NCBI GenBank assembly: GCA_037074615.1
Contig: CM073554.1
Location: 22,031,501 to 22,095,500, forward strand
From: Leucaena leucocephala
Taxonomy: Eukaryota > Streptophyta > Magnoliopsida > Fabales > Fabaceae
DNA length: 64,000 bases
Direction: 5' to 3'
Shown here: piece after piece, positions 47,985 to 60,100 of the stretch
Layout: each line of letters starts with the position of its first letter
Position numbering within the stretch: position 1 is the first letter of the stretch
Program-made: the position numbers and the translations under genes
Notes under the pieces: generated by a model
Told to the model about the DNA's origin: nothing
The model's input: the letters and a program-made list of their open reading frames with translations, nothing else
Databases searched by the model: none

Positions 47985-49528
47985 TTATGGGTATGTTTTA
48001 TTATTGGAAACTATAGTTTTAAAAAAAAATTTAGGTAAAATTTAGATTTTTTTTTAAAATAATCAGTTATATTTATTTAAAAGGATTTTTAGACTAAATG
48101 ATGATTTAAAAATAAAATTTTAAATAAGTTGGTCAGAGTAGTTTATAGAATAGTAAAATAGTTTATGAATTAACAAATTATTATATTATCCTTATTTTTT
48201 CTTATATTCTCTTATTTTTTCTTATATTATATTTCCTCTCTCATACTTTTTCTTACACCCTCTATCTTTTCTTTTCTTACACCCTCTTTCCTCTCTCCTC
48301 TTATATCTTATCTCTCATCATTTAATATTCATATATTTTTTTTTATAATTTATCAATAATAAAAGAACTTTTGAAAATAACTATCCAAACACTCATTTAT
48401 TCAAAACTATTTTTTTTTTCATAAACTCTTCTCTAAAAGTACTTTTTTATAACATGTCCAAAAGTCTTTTTTTCTTTCATAAGTACGGTTCTAAAATCTT
48501 ATGCAAACACGCACTATAGACCTATTTGGTTTCTTTTGAAATCATAGTTTTAAAAACCCTTTTGGGCAAAACCTAAGTTTAAGAAAATTTGAAAACAAAC
48601 AGTTATATTTGTTCAAACGTGCTTTAGATTAAATCATAATTTAAAACTAAGGTTTTAGATAAACTAGTCAGAATAGCTTATGGAATAGTAAAAGAGTTTA
48701 TGAACTAACCAATTACTATATTACCTCTACTTTTTCTTATATCTTCGCTCCTACATTTTCTTACACTATCTCTCATATTTTTTCTTACACTCTCTCTTCT
48801 CTTATATCTTATCTCTCATCATTTAATACTCAAACCATTTTTTTTATAATTTATCAATAATAAAAATACTTCTGAAAATAACTATCTAAACACTCATTTA
48901 TTCAAAACCATTTTTTTATAAGTTATTCTCCAAAAGCTATTTTTTATAAGCTGTCCAAATTTTTTTTTATAAACCTATTTTTAAAATATTGTCAAAATAT
49001 GCACTATGGACCTGTTTGGTTTCTTCTGAAACCATCATTTTAAAAATCCTTTTGAGTAAAATTTAGGTTTGGGGAAGTTTTAAAACAAACAGTTATATTT
49101 GTTCAAACGCGTTTTTGGACTAAATCATGGTTTAAAACTAATGTTTCAGGTAAGTTAGTCTTATTAGCTTATGGAACAGTAAAAGAGTTTATAAATTAAC
49201 CAATTATTATATTACCCTTATATTTTCTTCTATCATCTCTCCTACATTTTTTATATCATCTCTCATACTTTTTTATACCCTCTCTCTTTTCTCCTACTTT
49301 TTTTACACCCTCTCTCATCTTATATCTTATCTCTCCTCATTTAATACTTATACTCTTTTTTATAATTTATCAATAATAAAAATATTTCTAAAAATAATTA
49401 TCTAAACACTCATTTATACAAAATTATTTTTTTTATAAATTTTTCTTTAAAAACTATTTTTTATAAACTGCTTAAAACTTATTTTTTTATAAATTAATTT
49501 TTAAAATTTTATTCAAACAAACACTATA
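47985..49528 (+). repeat. Tandem array of three ~490-520-bp MITE-like repeat units
   Basis: Units start near 47985, 48516 and 49006. Units 2 and 3 begin with near-identical ACTAT(A/G)GACCT(A/G)TTTGGTTTCTT at a 490-bp offset. Each has, in order, an AAACAGTTATATTTGTT-like block, GGTTTAAAACTAA, a TTATGGAATAGTAAAAGAG-type block, CCAATTATTATATTA, pyrimidine-rich CTCTC tracts, TCAATAATAAAAATA and a Phe-codon-like T-rich end. A solo copy lies at 17410-17880. No open frame of note. Confidence 0.8.
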
Positions 49529-49696
49529 TTGAGTATATTAATCTTATAGATTTCATAATATTTTTGTTATAATAAATAATTTTCACGGGGTGGAGTAAGG
49601 GGGCAGTGAGGGAAACCGCGCCTTATCTGACTCCTGGACGATTTTGGCTTCTAAACCGGAAGAGGAGGCTCGGGAGGTTCCGACATCAATTCAGTC
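49529..49696. other. Promoter and leader of the EF-P gene
   Basis: Short AT-rich stretch, then a GC-richer leader from about 49590 up to the start codon. Confidence 0.3.
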
Positions 49697-52600
49697 ATGG
49701 CGGAAAGTGCGACCTTTATGCTGTCTTCATCTTCCACCGTCTTCACTGGCTCCTCCTCATTTCCATCCTACTCACTCTCTTCCAAGCTCTCCTTTTCTCC
49801 AATGCGCCATAGATTTCTTAGTCAGTCCTCAATTCTTCCTTTTCAACTCTTTTCTTCTTTTTCTTTTTCTTTTTAATTTTAATTTTTTCTTCAGAAATCT
49901 TCCCTTTAATCTTGTGTACCCGGGCTCCTGTTACTGAAGTACTCCTTTGTTCTTGCAGGGATTTACGCCTTAACAAGCAACGACATCAAAGTGGGTACTA
50001 ACATTGAAGTTGATGGTGCTCCTTGGCGCGTGTTGGGTATCATTTCTATCTTTTCCTTTTTCCTTTTCTATTTTCACTCTTTCTTGGTGAGGATATATGT
50101 TGTGTGTCACTATATCGATCACAGTCTACCTACTTCTTTGGACGGGTTTAGGATTGAAACCTTGGAGCTAAGTGTAAAGTACATCTTTTGTATTCTTTTC
50201 TTTTAAAATTTCTTTTTGGGGTCTGGAGACTCAGAAACTGGGTAGGAGAATTTCGCTTACATAAGTTGACATCGGACTTCATGCTGCAGGTCAGGAGAAA
50301 AAACAAAGTTCATCTGTATACTTGAGAGTTGTGACTATGATGTAAATATGATAAAATATGATCTGGGCTCTTGAGAGCCTGGAGCCTAGGCTCTCTTGTT
50401 GTCTGCGTTTATCTCCATTGAAACTTTGTCTATCTGCATATGTTTAATGAGGAAATGAATGGTTTTCTTTTCCTTCTCTCTCCTCCCATTTTTAATTGCG
50501 TCTTTCTTTTGGTCCAAAACAAAAGGCTCTTCCGGGTCTCTTTTCTTTTTTTTTTTTTAACTATTTGATCATGGAGGAGCAGGGGACAAATGCTAAGCCT
50601 AGCTGCTTAGGATCCCGTCTATTGTTTGTCGAGGGTCTGTCTCGTGTTATCTGATGCACAGAAGAAGAAACCAATGACTTTCTGTTGAAGGTGCTGATAA
50701 GTGATAAGCTGTAGATTACCTCGAAATAATCCATTGTGACGTGCTTCTGTAGCCATGTTGCTTATATTTAAAGCATACTTCATACGTAGTCGAATTTAAC
50801 TTTCCAACTTGGCTTTTGGCTTGTGTCAGAGTTTCTTCACGTCAAACCTGGTAAAGGAGCGGCTTTTGTGAGGACCAAAATGCGAAATTATATTACAGGG
50901 AACACTGTGGAGAAAACATTTCGAGCTGGGAGTTCGGTAATGTCTCTTGAACTGCAAGGTTTTTATCACTACGTTTCTTGAGATGGTAGTTATTAGATTC
51001 TATTGAGGAAGAAATATTGCTAGGGAAAAACCTTGAAAAACATAGCTATACTTGTGGCTTTTCTTATTGGTCAAAGTAGAAAATTTTTGTTTCAATTCAA
51101 CTCAGTGACTGGGAATGCGGAGCTTAAAGCTCAGTTACCTGTTGGAAAGCTAATTGCTTTGATTTGATATTCATTTGGCTTTAGATATCACTGCTTAGTG
51201 AGTTTTGGTATCAGAGGGTTAGAAGGACTGCTGAGGGTCCTCTCAATGTTCCTAGGTTGTTATCTTATCATACATGTCCACAGGTGCTCTCTTCTCCTGT
51301 GGGTTTTCTTCAAATACGTTCTGAACAGTATGCTTGCATGAGATTAAAGTAATGGATATGATGGAATGCATGTATATTAAATATCATATTAGACATTGTT
51401 ATATAAGGGTTCCTGAATGTGGCTTTTTAAGACCACTATTTTAAGTGCCCCTGCGCTAAAATATCTTGTACTTCATTGAGCGTCAGAAACCTAAGGTGAA
51501 ATATTCTTTATTATTGTGCTATTCCCTCTCCCCTGATGATCTCAGGACATGAAGTTTCATTAAGCAGCATTGACATTTTTCATTCTAAATTTCCATTTTC
51601 ATCGAAACACTAAATATCCATTATATGTTCCTTCAGCTGTATTATAAGAGTAATCTCTCTTTCCTTCTCATTGATACCTCTAATTCTAGATCGAAGCTTA
51701 CATCTTCTCTTGATTTTTTTTCCATTTTCTCGTTTCTTTTGATAGCTTGATGAGGCAGATGTATTCAAGGAAACGAAACAGTTCACATATAAAGAGGGTC
51801 CTCAATTTGTCTTCATGGACTTGGTATTATCTGGAATCTATATAGTTTAATATTAGGTATATAGATTTTCTTTTTGGCTTTTAATATTACCAATGCCTAT
51901 GATGGAGAATTATCACATAGGTTTATATTCTTTCCCAAGAAGGCTATCACTTTTTCATCCAAGTCATGTTATATGTCTAATTTTCAGTGTTTCAATTTTT
52001 ATAGAATACATTTGAGGAGATTCGTCTCTTAGAATCAGAAGTTGGTGGCAGGAAGAAATGGCTGAAAGAGGGAATGGACTGCAATTTGCTGTTATGGAAT
52101 GGAAAAGTAATTCCTTTACTCTTGTCTTTTACTGACTCCAGCTTCTCTTTTTCTGAATAAAAACCTTGACTAATATCAAGTGCAATGTTCTAGAGACAAG
52201 TAGTCTCAATCACGACAAATTACTGGATAATATATCGTTGAATTGATCAATATAAATAAGCGGCAAAAATCATAGCAATTTAAATTGGTCTGCTTGAGGA
52301 AACTGTTCATGCATATTGCATAGTAGTTCGTGTGTAGTAAATATTATTTGCGTATTGAACTAAATCCTTCCTTATGCTTAGATTCAACAATGGCTTTTTT
52401 CTTTTCAGTGGTACTTATGGAGGTGAGTAAGAAAAATGTTGTCACTGCCATTACTCTTTATTGAGATCACCTAGTTTAGAATTAATTAATATTATATTTT
52501 GTTAATTATTTAATTAATTATCTAAAATTAAGTTTAGATATTATTTAGGATCATATTTAAATATTAAATTATCATATCTTAGAAGAATAATTCTGAGATA

Positions 52601-54325
52601 TTAGGATTATGATATATTCTAAATTTAGCCTATTAGCTTATATTTTTGCCTATATAAAGGGTTACTTGTATTCTCATTTATTAAAAGGATTAATAACATT
52701 TTAAGATTCCCTCTACTTTTAATCCTTTAAATCTCCACATGGTATCAAAGCAAGAATATTAAATTTTGGTTAAGATCTCGATGAAAAAGAAGAAAAAAAA
52801 TGTTAAGTTTGAAGAGAAGGCTCATCGCTCTCAAGTGATATTAGATTAGTATGTAAATCTAAGTAGGTTACCATGATTGTATAGGCATGTTGCTCTTGAA
52901 TGATATATATGATGGAAGAGTGTAACTTGAGTCTCTTCCTACAAAATCTCATAGATCATGGGATTAGTTTATCTTCCTCAAGTAAGGTTAGATTAGTGTT
53001 GAAACCCAAGTGGGTTAACATGTTTGTATGAGTATGTTACTTTTGAATAATACATATGATTCTTTATCAAGTTCCTCTCTTGCAAATGTTCTTGTTAGGA
53101 ATCTTCGTCAAGTTCGCAATTTTGTCTTAAGATCCAGATTCAAGATCCAATCAACTTCAGTTCAGTAGTCACAATTAGTTTAAGAATTCAAAGTTCTGGT
53201 TCTTCTATAATGATACTGTTTATATCCAAATTACTTCCTAACTTGAGGGGGAGTGTGGAGATGCGCTAATTTAGAATAAATTATTATTTAATATTATATT
53301 TTGTTAGTTATTTAATTATCTAAAATTAAGTTTAGAGATTATTTAGGGTCAAATTTGAATATTAAATTATTATATTTTAGAAGAATAAATTTGAGATATT
53401 AGTTTTATGATAGATTTTAGGTTTAGCCTTATTAGCTTATATTTTTGTCTATATAAAGGCCTATTTGTATTCTCATTTATTAAATGGATTAATAACATTT
53501 TGAAGTTCCGTATACTTGTAATCCTTTAAATTTCCACACTCTTTAATAAAACGCCTCTTGATGTTGCAGGTTATTGATCTTGAACTTCCCATCACGGTAA
53601 AACTCTATGTAGTTGATGTGGATCCAGGACTTAAGGGTGACACTGCCCAAGGTGATGCCATTTTGTTCATATTGCAAATTCCTACTTATCTAATTTATAT
53701 TGTAGAGTCTGTAAACGCCAGCCACAATATATGGAGATGGTTGACTTCAGTGTGATGACAAGATGAACAAATCATTTGCCAAACAAGATCACAGATGATG
53801 CTTATCTTATGATACTTATGATGCTTATCTTATGATACTTATCATCTTGATGTTCTATATAATGATGTAATCTTTCTTTTTAGATTTCCTCTGAGACTAA
53901 CAATCATTAGTTTAATTTGTTAAATTGCAGAACATAGATGAAGATGCAGTGGAAAGCTTTACCTCAAGAGGTTGAACCTTTTCTTCATGAGATGTGCTTT
54001 GAGATCTTGGAGCACATCTAGTTATGAAAAGCTTCCTCTTGAGATTGAAGCTTTCTAATAGGATTATCCAGAAATATAAACAACTTAAGAATAAGCCAAT
54101 ATGACAAAACATACTCATTTGTTTACTCATGATTTACTTCTTATATATCTTAAAGGAATCTTTGCATGGGACTAACCCTCCTCAGGAAATGAAATTTGAT
54201 TGACAGGGGGATCAAAGCCTGCAACTCTTGACACTGGCGCTGTTGTGAACGTCCCACTCTTCATAAACACAGGCGACGAGATATTGGTGGACACAAGAAC
54301 TGGGCAGTACATGAGTCGTGCTTAA
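49697..54325 (+). CDS. Elongation factor P, organellar (chloroplast type)
   Basis: Seven exons: 49697-49820, 49959-50036, 50830-50936, 51746-51823, 52005-52106, 53570-53651 and 54207-54325. All are phase-consistent and give 229 residues. The first ~41 residues are Ser-rich, hydroxylated and low in acids, as in a plastid transit peptide. The KOW-like domain follows (SNDIKVGTNIEVDGAPWRVL, then HVKPGKGAAFVRTKMRN, with the conserved basic PGKG loop), then two OB domains ending GDEILVDTRTGQYMSRA. EF-P helps ribosomes through polyproline stalls. The first exon ends with a GTCAGT donor, slightly off consensus but the only one giving the right phase. Intron 5 (52107-53569) contains a TRIM retroelement. 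Confidence 0.93.
52459..53538 (+). mobile_element. TRIM retrotransposon (copia-type, non-autonomous) inside EF-P intron 5
   Basis: The two LTRs, 52459-52739 (281 bp) and 53254-53538 (285 bp), are alike throughout. The 3' LTR starts TGTGGAGATGCG and ends TTTCCACA. Directly after the 5' LTR is TGGTATCAAAGC (52740-52751), a primer-binding site matching the initiator tRNA-Met 3' end. Directly before the 3' LTR is the polypurine tract TTGAGGGGGAG (53244-53253). A 5-bp CTCTT target duplication flanks it (52454-52458 and 53539-53543). The 514-bp interior encodes no protein. It lies in the same orientation as the gene. The LTRs have diverged visibly, so the insertion is not very recent. Confidence 0.93.
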
Positions 54326-54873
54326 GTTTCCCCTTAAATTTTGTAGTTAACCTCCGAAGATTTGTCTTTCCTTGACTACCAAGGCAGATTTTCGCGGCTT
54401 ATGTATATTAAGCTTCGCAAATTGGCATGCACATTGGCCGTATCACTGAGAGGCGGTTCATTGCGTTAATTTGTAATCGAGATGTAGTTCAGAAACCTCT
54501 TTTTGAGGATACTAGCTAAGAAAGTTGTAAACCTTGATCACATTGACCCGATTGAACTTTGCTTTCCCTTTTGGGGACCTATAAGAAGAATAAAACAGAG
54601 AAAACCGTTGGGCGGTGCTTAGAATTTTAGTTAATGTGAGATTTACGCATAAGAAGAAGAAATCTTCGCTGTGCGCGATGAATACCGGTATGCTTATAAT
54701 TGAAATTGCATATATGCGTATGACAGCAATTTGTGAATACAAGGTGGGATTCAATGTGTAGCTGAGTAACAGTATGTACGCGCTGAAAGGGCGATAGTTT
54801 AGTAACAAATAGTAACTAATTGATGAGATGGAAAAGACCAATGGCGGTTTAAGGGATGAGAAGAGGAGAGAGA
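54326..54873. other. Convergent intergenic region (EF-P and small basic protein 3' ends)
   Basis: Holds both 3'UTRs. No other gene is seen. Confidence 0.45.
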
Positions 54874-55248
54874 TCAGAAGCGCAGGGATTTGCTGAAAGT
54901 GTTGCAAGCCAAAGGATGCTGAGGATGAAGGTGAGGAGGAGGAGGAGGCTCTGTTTTAGTGTTCCTCCGAAGAATGGGTTTGAACAACTTGTTGAAGAGC
55001 CTGTGGAAGGCGGCGGAGGCACGGCGAGGGCGGCGACGGCGACCCTGGTTGACCTGATGAGTGAGGAGGGGCTGGAGAGTGGAGAGGCGGGAGAGGCCGG
55101 GCTCAGAGAGGCTGCGGCCGAGCATGGCTCGGTTGAGGTGAGCCTCGAAGGACATGCGCTCAAACTGGTCAAACAGATTGCTCTGTTCATCTCCGAACCT
55201 CTTGCGAATCTCCGCCGATGTCTCCATTGCGGCATGTGATTGCGCCAT
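54874..55248 (-). CDS. Small basic plant-specific protein of unknown function
   Basis: A single-exon ATG frame of 124 residues. The N-terminal half is helical and charged (AMETSAEIRKRFGDEQSNLF, then DQFERMSFEAHLNRAMLGRS and LSEPG). An Arg/Lys-rich middle (GRRRRPRRASAAFHRLFNKL) and a short C-terminal KSLRF follow. No signal peptide, membrane segment or enzymatic motif is visible. Similar small proteins occur in other eudicots, from memory, but none is characterised that I can name. It is convergent with EF-P. GC-rich codons contrast with the surrounding AT-rich DNA. Competing frames on the same DNA lack the family-like ends. Confidence 0.75.
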   Translation of the reverse strand: MAQSHAAMETSAEIRKRFGDEQSNLFDQFERMSFEAHLNRAMLGRSLSEPGLSRLSTLQPLLTHQVNQGRRRRPRRASAAFHRLFNKLFKPILRRNTKTEPPPPPHLHPQHPLACNTFSKSLRF

Positions 55249-57082
55249 TGTAGGCTTTTTAAGCCAAGCGGGACAGAGACTGTGTGGGTACGAGATGATC
55301 GAGAGAGAGAGAGAGAGAGAGATGCGAGGAGTGTTTAATCAAGCAAAGTATCATTGGGAAGCTAAAAAGCCTCTTCAATGTTCAACTGTTGTCGCCATTC
55401 TTCTTGAAGATCAATATTTTTAATAGCTACAACTGTCCTTAAAGTTACAAATTCCAATCCATTCCTTACAGTTGTTGAAGGTTTTGTTTCCCCGAGCAAA
55501 AAGCTTTTGGTATACAAATATGAAAAGTGAACAAAAATTGCATTGTTTCTTACCTTACTGCTTACGATTTATGAATACCAGTGTAATTTATCAAATTTTG
55601 TATCAATGCATGAAGTCTTACGCTGTATGAACTCTTACGTTGTTTGGGTTACAAGGCATGGGCTTCGAGGCATTTGAAGATCAAGATAATTAATTAGGCG
55701 CGTGTGCTTGAACAGAAAGGAGGCACGTACCTACACGCACATACAGAAATGAAGGTTATGAATTCATAAGTTGGAACGTAGGACACTTTATTCTGGGTTC
55801 TGCTCCAAAGAAATCATGCTTCTCTCCTCCACGTAGTACTCTTTTGAGGAGGCTTACGCGCCAAAAAAGTTGCAGACAATAGCATTCGTACCAAGATATA
55901 TATATTAAAGACCGATCCTGTTGGGAAAAAAATGATTCCGACACTCTGTTTTCCTTGCCTTGCCAAACTGATTGAAAATTAAAAATTGACACGCACTAAT
56001 ATCAATCAAAACGAAAACCAGAGCCTTACAGTTACAACTTATACCTCAAAAACTCCTTTATTACTGAAACAGAACTGTGCCGCTCCTACCAATTTGCAAG
56101 TGTAATATCAGCATTCAGCTGGAGCCCAATTTGCAAGTGTAGAGACTAATGATGCTGAACGCATTTCCAAGAACTCTCTCACTGCTTGAGGCGTTCTCAA
56201 AAGCTTTCTCAACTGCCAAAGTAATCTGCTCTCACCCATCCCCAAAGCTTCTTCTATATCTAATCACAATGCTCTCTCTACAACCACATCAACTGTTCAT
56301 GTTTCTTGTTTACATGAACGTACCCTGAGGGAAGACAACAAAATAACTATTATTAACTAAATAAATAAAAATATAACTGTTTTAATTTTAGAATTCAGCT
56401 GCTGTTGTTCCCTGTACTTAAATTAATAGAGGCTATTAATATAGAGGTGGTTAAGGTTCTGCTCAATCCTTTTAGAGAATACTTATGTTGAGCGGCCAAC
56501 TATGAATTTGGATACATATTAATAGGATTCCGTCAACATTAATTTTTTTTTTTAAGGTTACGCAATGCGTTTATACTTTATCCTTGGGCTGAAAACAAAC
56601 TTAATTGCCATCTGCAGGACGGTGTTGGTCCATTTCTTAAACCCAAATCTCATGTTAGTCCTCGTCCGTCCGTTATTGATGGGCCCATATCGGTAAAAAC
56701 GCGTTCTTCGTTCTCAATTGTCCAAGGTCACCCCCCCCCCCACCCCAATACGACTTGAAGGCTCGAAGCAGACTTGGCGTCAATTCTTTCCATTTTCACG
56801 TTTCAGTTTCATCATAATTCCCAATCCCAGAACTATTCTTGTTTCGATCGATCATCCGCCACCCTGCTTCTTCCCCTTTTTTTATTCGGCAAGGTCTTTT
56901 TTCCCTCGACTGTTAGCTCTTAATTTTCAACTTTGTCCAATCGATCCTCACCCTTGCATTCCGGCCGCTGATTTTCCCGGAATATTAGTTTTGTGTCATT
57001 TTCCTTCGCATAGGAACTCGGCGTGTTTGCTTTACAAGATTCATATATATAGATAGATAGAGAGAGAGAGAGATAGCTATAT
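55249..57082. other. Intergenic region with two promoters
   Basis: A (GA)n tract lies at about 55301-55322, upstream of the small protein gene. After about 56 kb the sequence is otherwise unremarkable; a C-run at about 56731-56741 and a GATA/GA tract at about 57050-57074 precede the next gene. Confidence 0.4.
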
Positions 57083-57121
57083 ATGTTTTTGTTAGATTTT
57101 CTGTCGCACGCTTGTTTATGA
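57083..57121 (+). promoter_or_regulatory. Possible 12-codon uORF overlapping the main start codon
   Basis: An ATG at 57083 opens a 12-codon frame (MFLLDFLSHACL) whose TGA at 57119-57121 overlaps the ATG at 57118 as ATGA. It applies only if transcription starts upstream of 57083. Confidence 0.4.
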
Positions 57122-60100
57122 GGTGTGGAGTTCCATCAGTAATGGCCAGAAATGCATCATTGGAAATGTTATTCTTCCTGCTGATCGTGTTCGGTGGTTA
57201 TCATCCTTCACTGGGTTGGCAATTCAGAAAGCTGGGTGGCGCGGATCCAAACGTCAATAACTCCACGGATAAAATACATGTAAAAATCTCCATTTTTCTC
57301 CGTCTTATGTTTTCTCCTTTTGGATTACTTTTCCTTGTTCTTTTTATTTTTTGGTAGAATTGACGAGGGATGAATTAAGTTTTCGCTTTTAGGATTCTCC
57401 GTCGCCAACTCCTGATCCGAAGCAGAACGGGGAATTAGGAAATAACAATAAAACGGATCCTCTTCCTCCCAGTACTGCGTCGAAAGTGAATCCAGTGAGT
57501 CAGAACAATTCCGTTTCTCCAGTTCCACCTCCTTTACCTAATACGGATAATGGGAAAGCATCCAATAATACAACTCCTGCAACTCCACCACCTGTAAACA
57601 AAAGCAATAATCAGAGAAGTGATGAAAAAGGAATGAAAAACGATGGCCATACTCTCTCACAGTTCAACACCTCTGAGAATTGTGATCGCTCGAGCGCTAA
57701 GTGCAAAGATGACGGGCAGATAGTTGCTTGCATTTCTGAAAGGGGTAATTCATTTCGTCTTGCTTTGGTCATTTTGTTGAGTCAAATTGTCTATCCTTTC
57801 TTTCATTTTAGCATTGTTTATTGTTTAATACAAGGGATAACTAAAACTCTTCATATAAGCATATATATGTTTGTGTGCGACTGGCTTGAGTTTATGACTG
57901 TACTTACGCGCTTTAGGATTGAACTCGTTAAACACATGAGAGTTTAAGTAGTTTGATCTTCTGCACCTATTCTGGTCATTTTGAGGTAATGGCAATCAAT
58001 GTAGTCAAAGGGGCTCACCTTAGTGCCTCATTGGGGTGTGCCTCACCTTAGGCACCTTACTCATGTGGGCTAATCAACTTATAAGTCGAAGTTAAGAAAC
58101 TATAAAACACAATCTAAACGGTCCAATCCAATCTTTATTATGTCATTTCCTTTTCAAAATTCGTATGCCAAACAAGTGCTCACCCCATACCATTGCACCT
58201 GGTGTATAAATGCTTTAAGATGCACGACTTCAAAATTAACAGGAAATGTGCAACAGTGATTTATTTAGTTTTAAAAGTACAATGACGATATTATTTCAAG
58301 TTACATGGATCTATTCTTTTTTATATAGCTTTTTCTTTTTCTTATTTTAGCACCTTGATCTACTCATCCCCATTTCATTTCAACTTCAGAAAGTATTCTT
58401 TCTTTTTTTCTTTCTTTTTTTTACCTTACACATTCCTCCATCTATTTCTAAAACCTTTACAAATCTAGTTGAGTTGTAATGAAATGATTTGCAAGATTTT
58501 ATTTGATCTTTTTTTATCAATCTATTTTTAAATAATTTCATTGACAAAGCTACCCTTTCTATCTTTCACTGTTGCATTGCCCTTCCCTTCACTTTAGCCT
58601 GCACCCTTATGCTCACTCCATGCCTTCTTCACTCTCCCGGTTCTCTTAATTTGCCAAAGCTCCTAGATTGCTATCGGATTGTTTATTGGGTGTTACACTT
58701 AAAATACCAGTTCCCTTGCTTCTATCATTTTTTGTTCCAAAGCCACTATTAAGCGGGGTATAATAAGTAACAACTGGAAAATCATGTGAGGGATGGGTAA
58801 GAATAAGCTTACCCTAAAAAGGGGGCGGGGGTTCACTCTTTCTGGCATTCTTACTGTGAAATAAATAAACAACTTGAGACAAAAATTCCATACCATTTTC
58901 TTTTTGTTTCTTTGGGGGGTGGGGTCAACTGAACTTGGAAAAACTAACTGTAGAATAACCGGTCTGAATAAGATGATTGAATTGCATTTTCGACTTCTTC
59001 TCAAGTATTCAATGAGACTAGGTTTGATGCATTTCTTTTGTGTTTAAGAAACGGGCTTGGGTATCATTTAGGGTATTTTAGAATTTTTATATAGATAATA
59101 TAATTTTTAACAATTATGTTTGAATTTTCTCAGCACAAATTGGAGTTCTGTCAGCATATGTATACTTTAAGAATGTAAGGGAGGGGTTTTTAGGTCTCAG
59201 AAATAGAGGCCATGTTGAAGCAATTTATGTGTTATTTTAATGATGTCTTCCCGAGACTTCAACCATTTTTGGTAGAGCGATGGTCTGTGTTTCACTGTGT
59301 CTATTTCATGCGGTAACAATCCATTCCATGCCTTGTGTGTGATGAAACTTTAGTAATGGTCTACTAGCTCCCCCTGCTTGTACTCAAGTATTTTCTCCTA
59401 CAAGATAGTGGAGCCCGTTCTCCCCTTTGAGGTAAGATCATTTTTCCTGTCAATCAGCCATGTTAGGAGTTAGGACTATCAAAATGATCACAGTGGTGTT
59501 TAATATATTAGCAGTTATAAGATTGAACTTGTTTGGCTGTTCCTCGTTCAACCCATTGATCAGTCAGTGAGTTCTGGGGTAGCTTTCAGAACTATGACCG
59601 TTTGTGTATTTTGCATTGTTTTCAGTCCTGTTTATCATAGATAACAACAAAGTAAGCAGTATTGCTGTATGCATAACTTTAAGTTTTATATTGTGTGTTG
59701 TTTATTGATTAATGAAAGAATATTGATCAATAATTTTGATTTGAAAAAAAAAAATGAACTCACGTGCTTTTATGTTACTAATACAAATTACCAGCGTCCA
59801 AATACGTGGTTGTAATTGTTCAAAATGGAGGAGATGGCATCGTCAAAGTGAAGTTTTTTAAAGAAAGTAATATTGGAGACATTGAAGTTGCAGAACACAA
59901 AAACAAAAAGGTATATAGCAGTTATTTATACTGTAATGGATGCATTTATGTTATTTGCACTAGTAATTTATTTATCAAGGTATTTTTCCCTTTATTTCCC
60001 CTCTATACCTCTTATAATAGAAGCTAACCGGCATGTATGAGTTACTGTCTGTACGGCATTGATTATTTTGTGGGAAACAAAGCTTGGCATTATTTTGGAT

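Noticed and set aside
53912..54130. (-) strand frame in the last EF-P intron
   Set aside because: Intronic AT-rich sequence with no homology signature.
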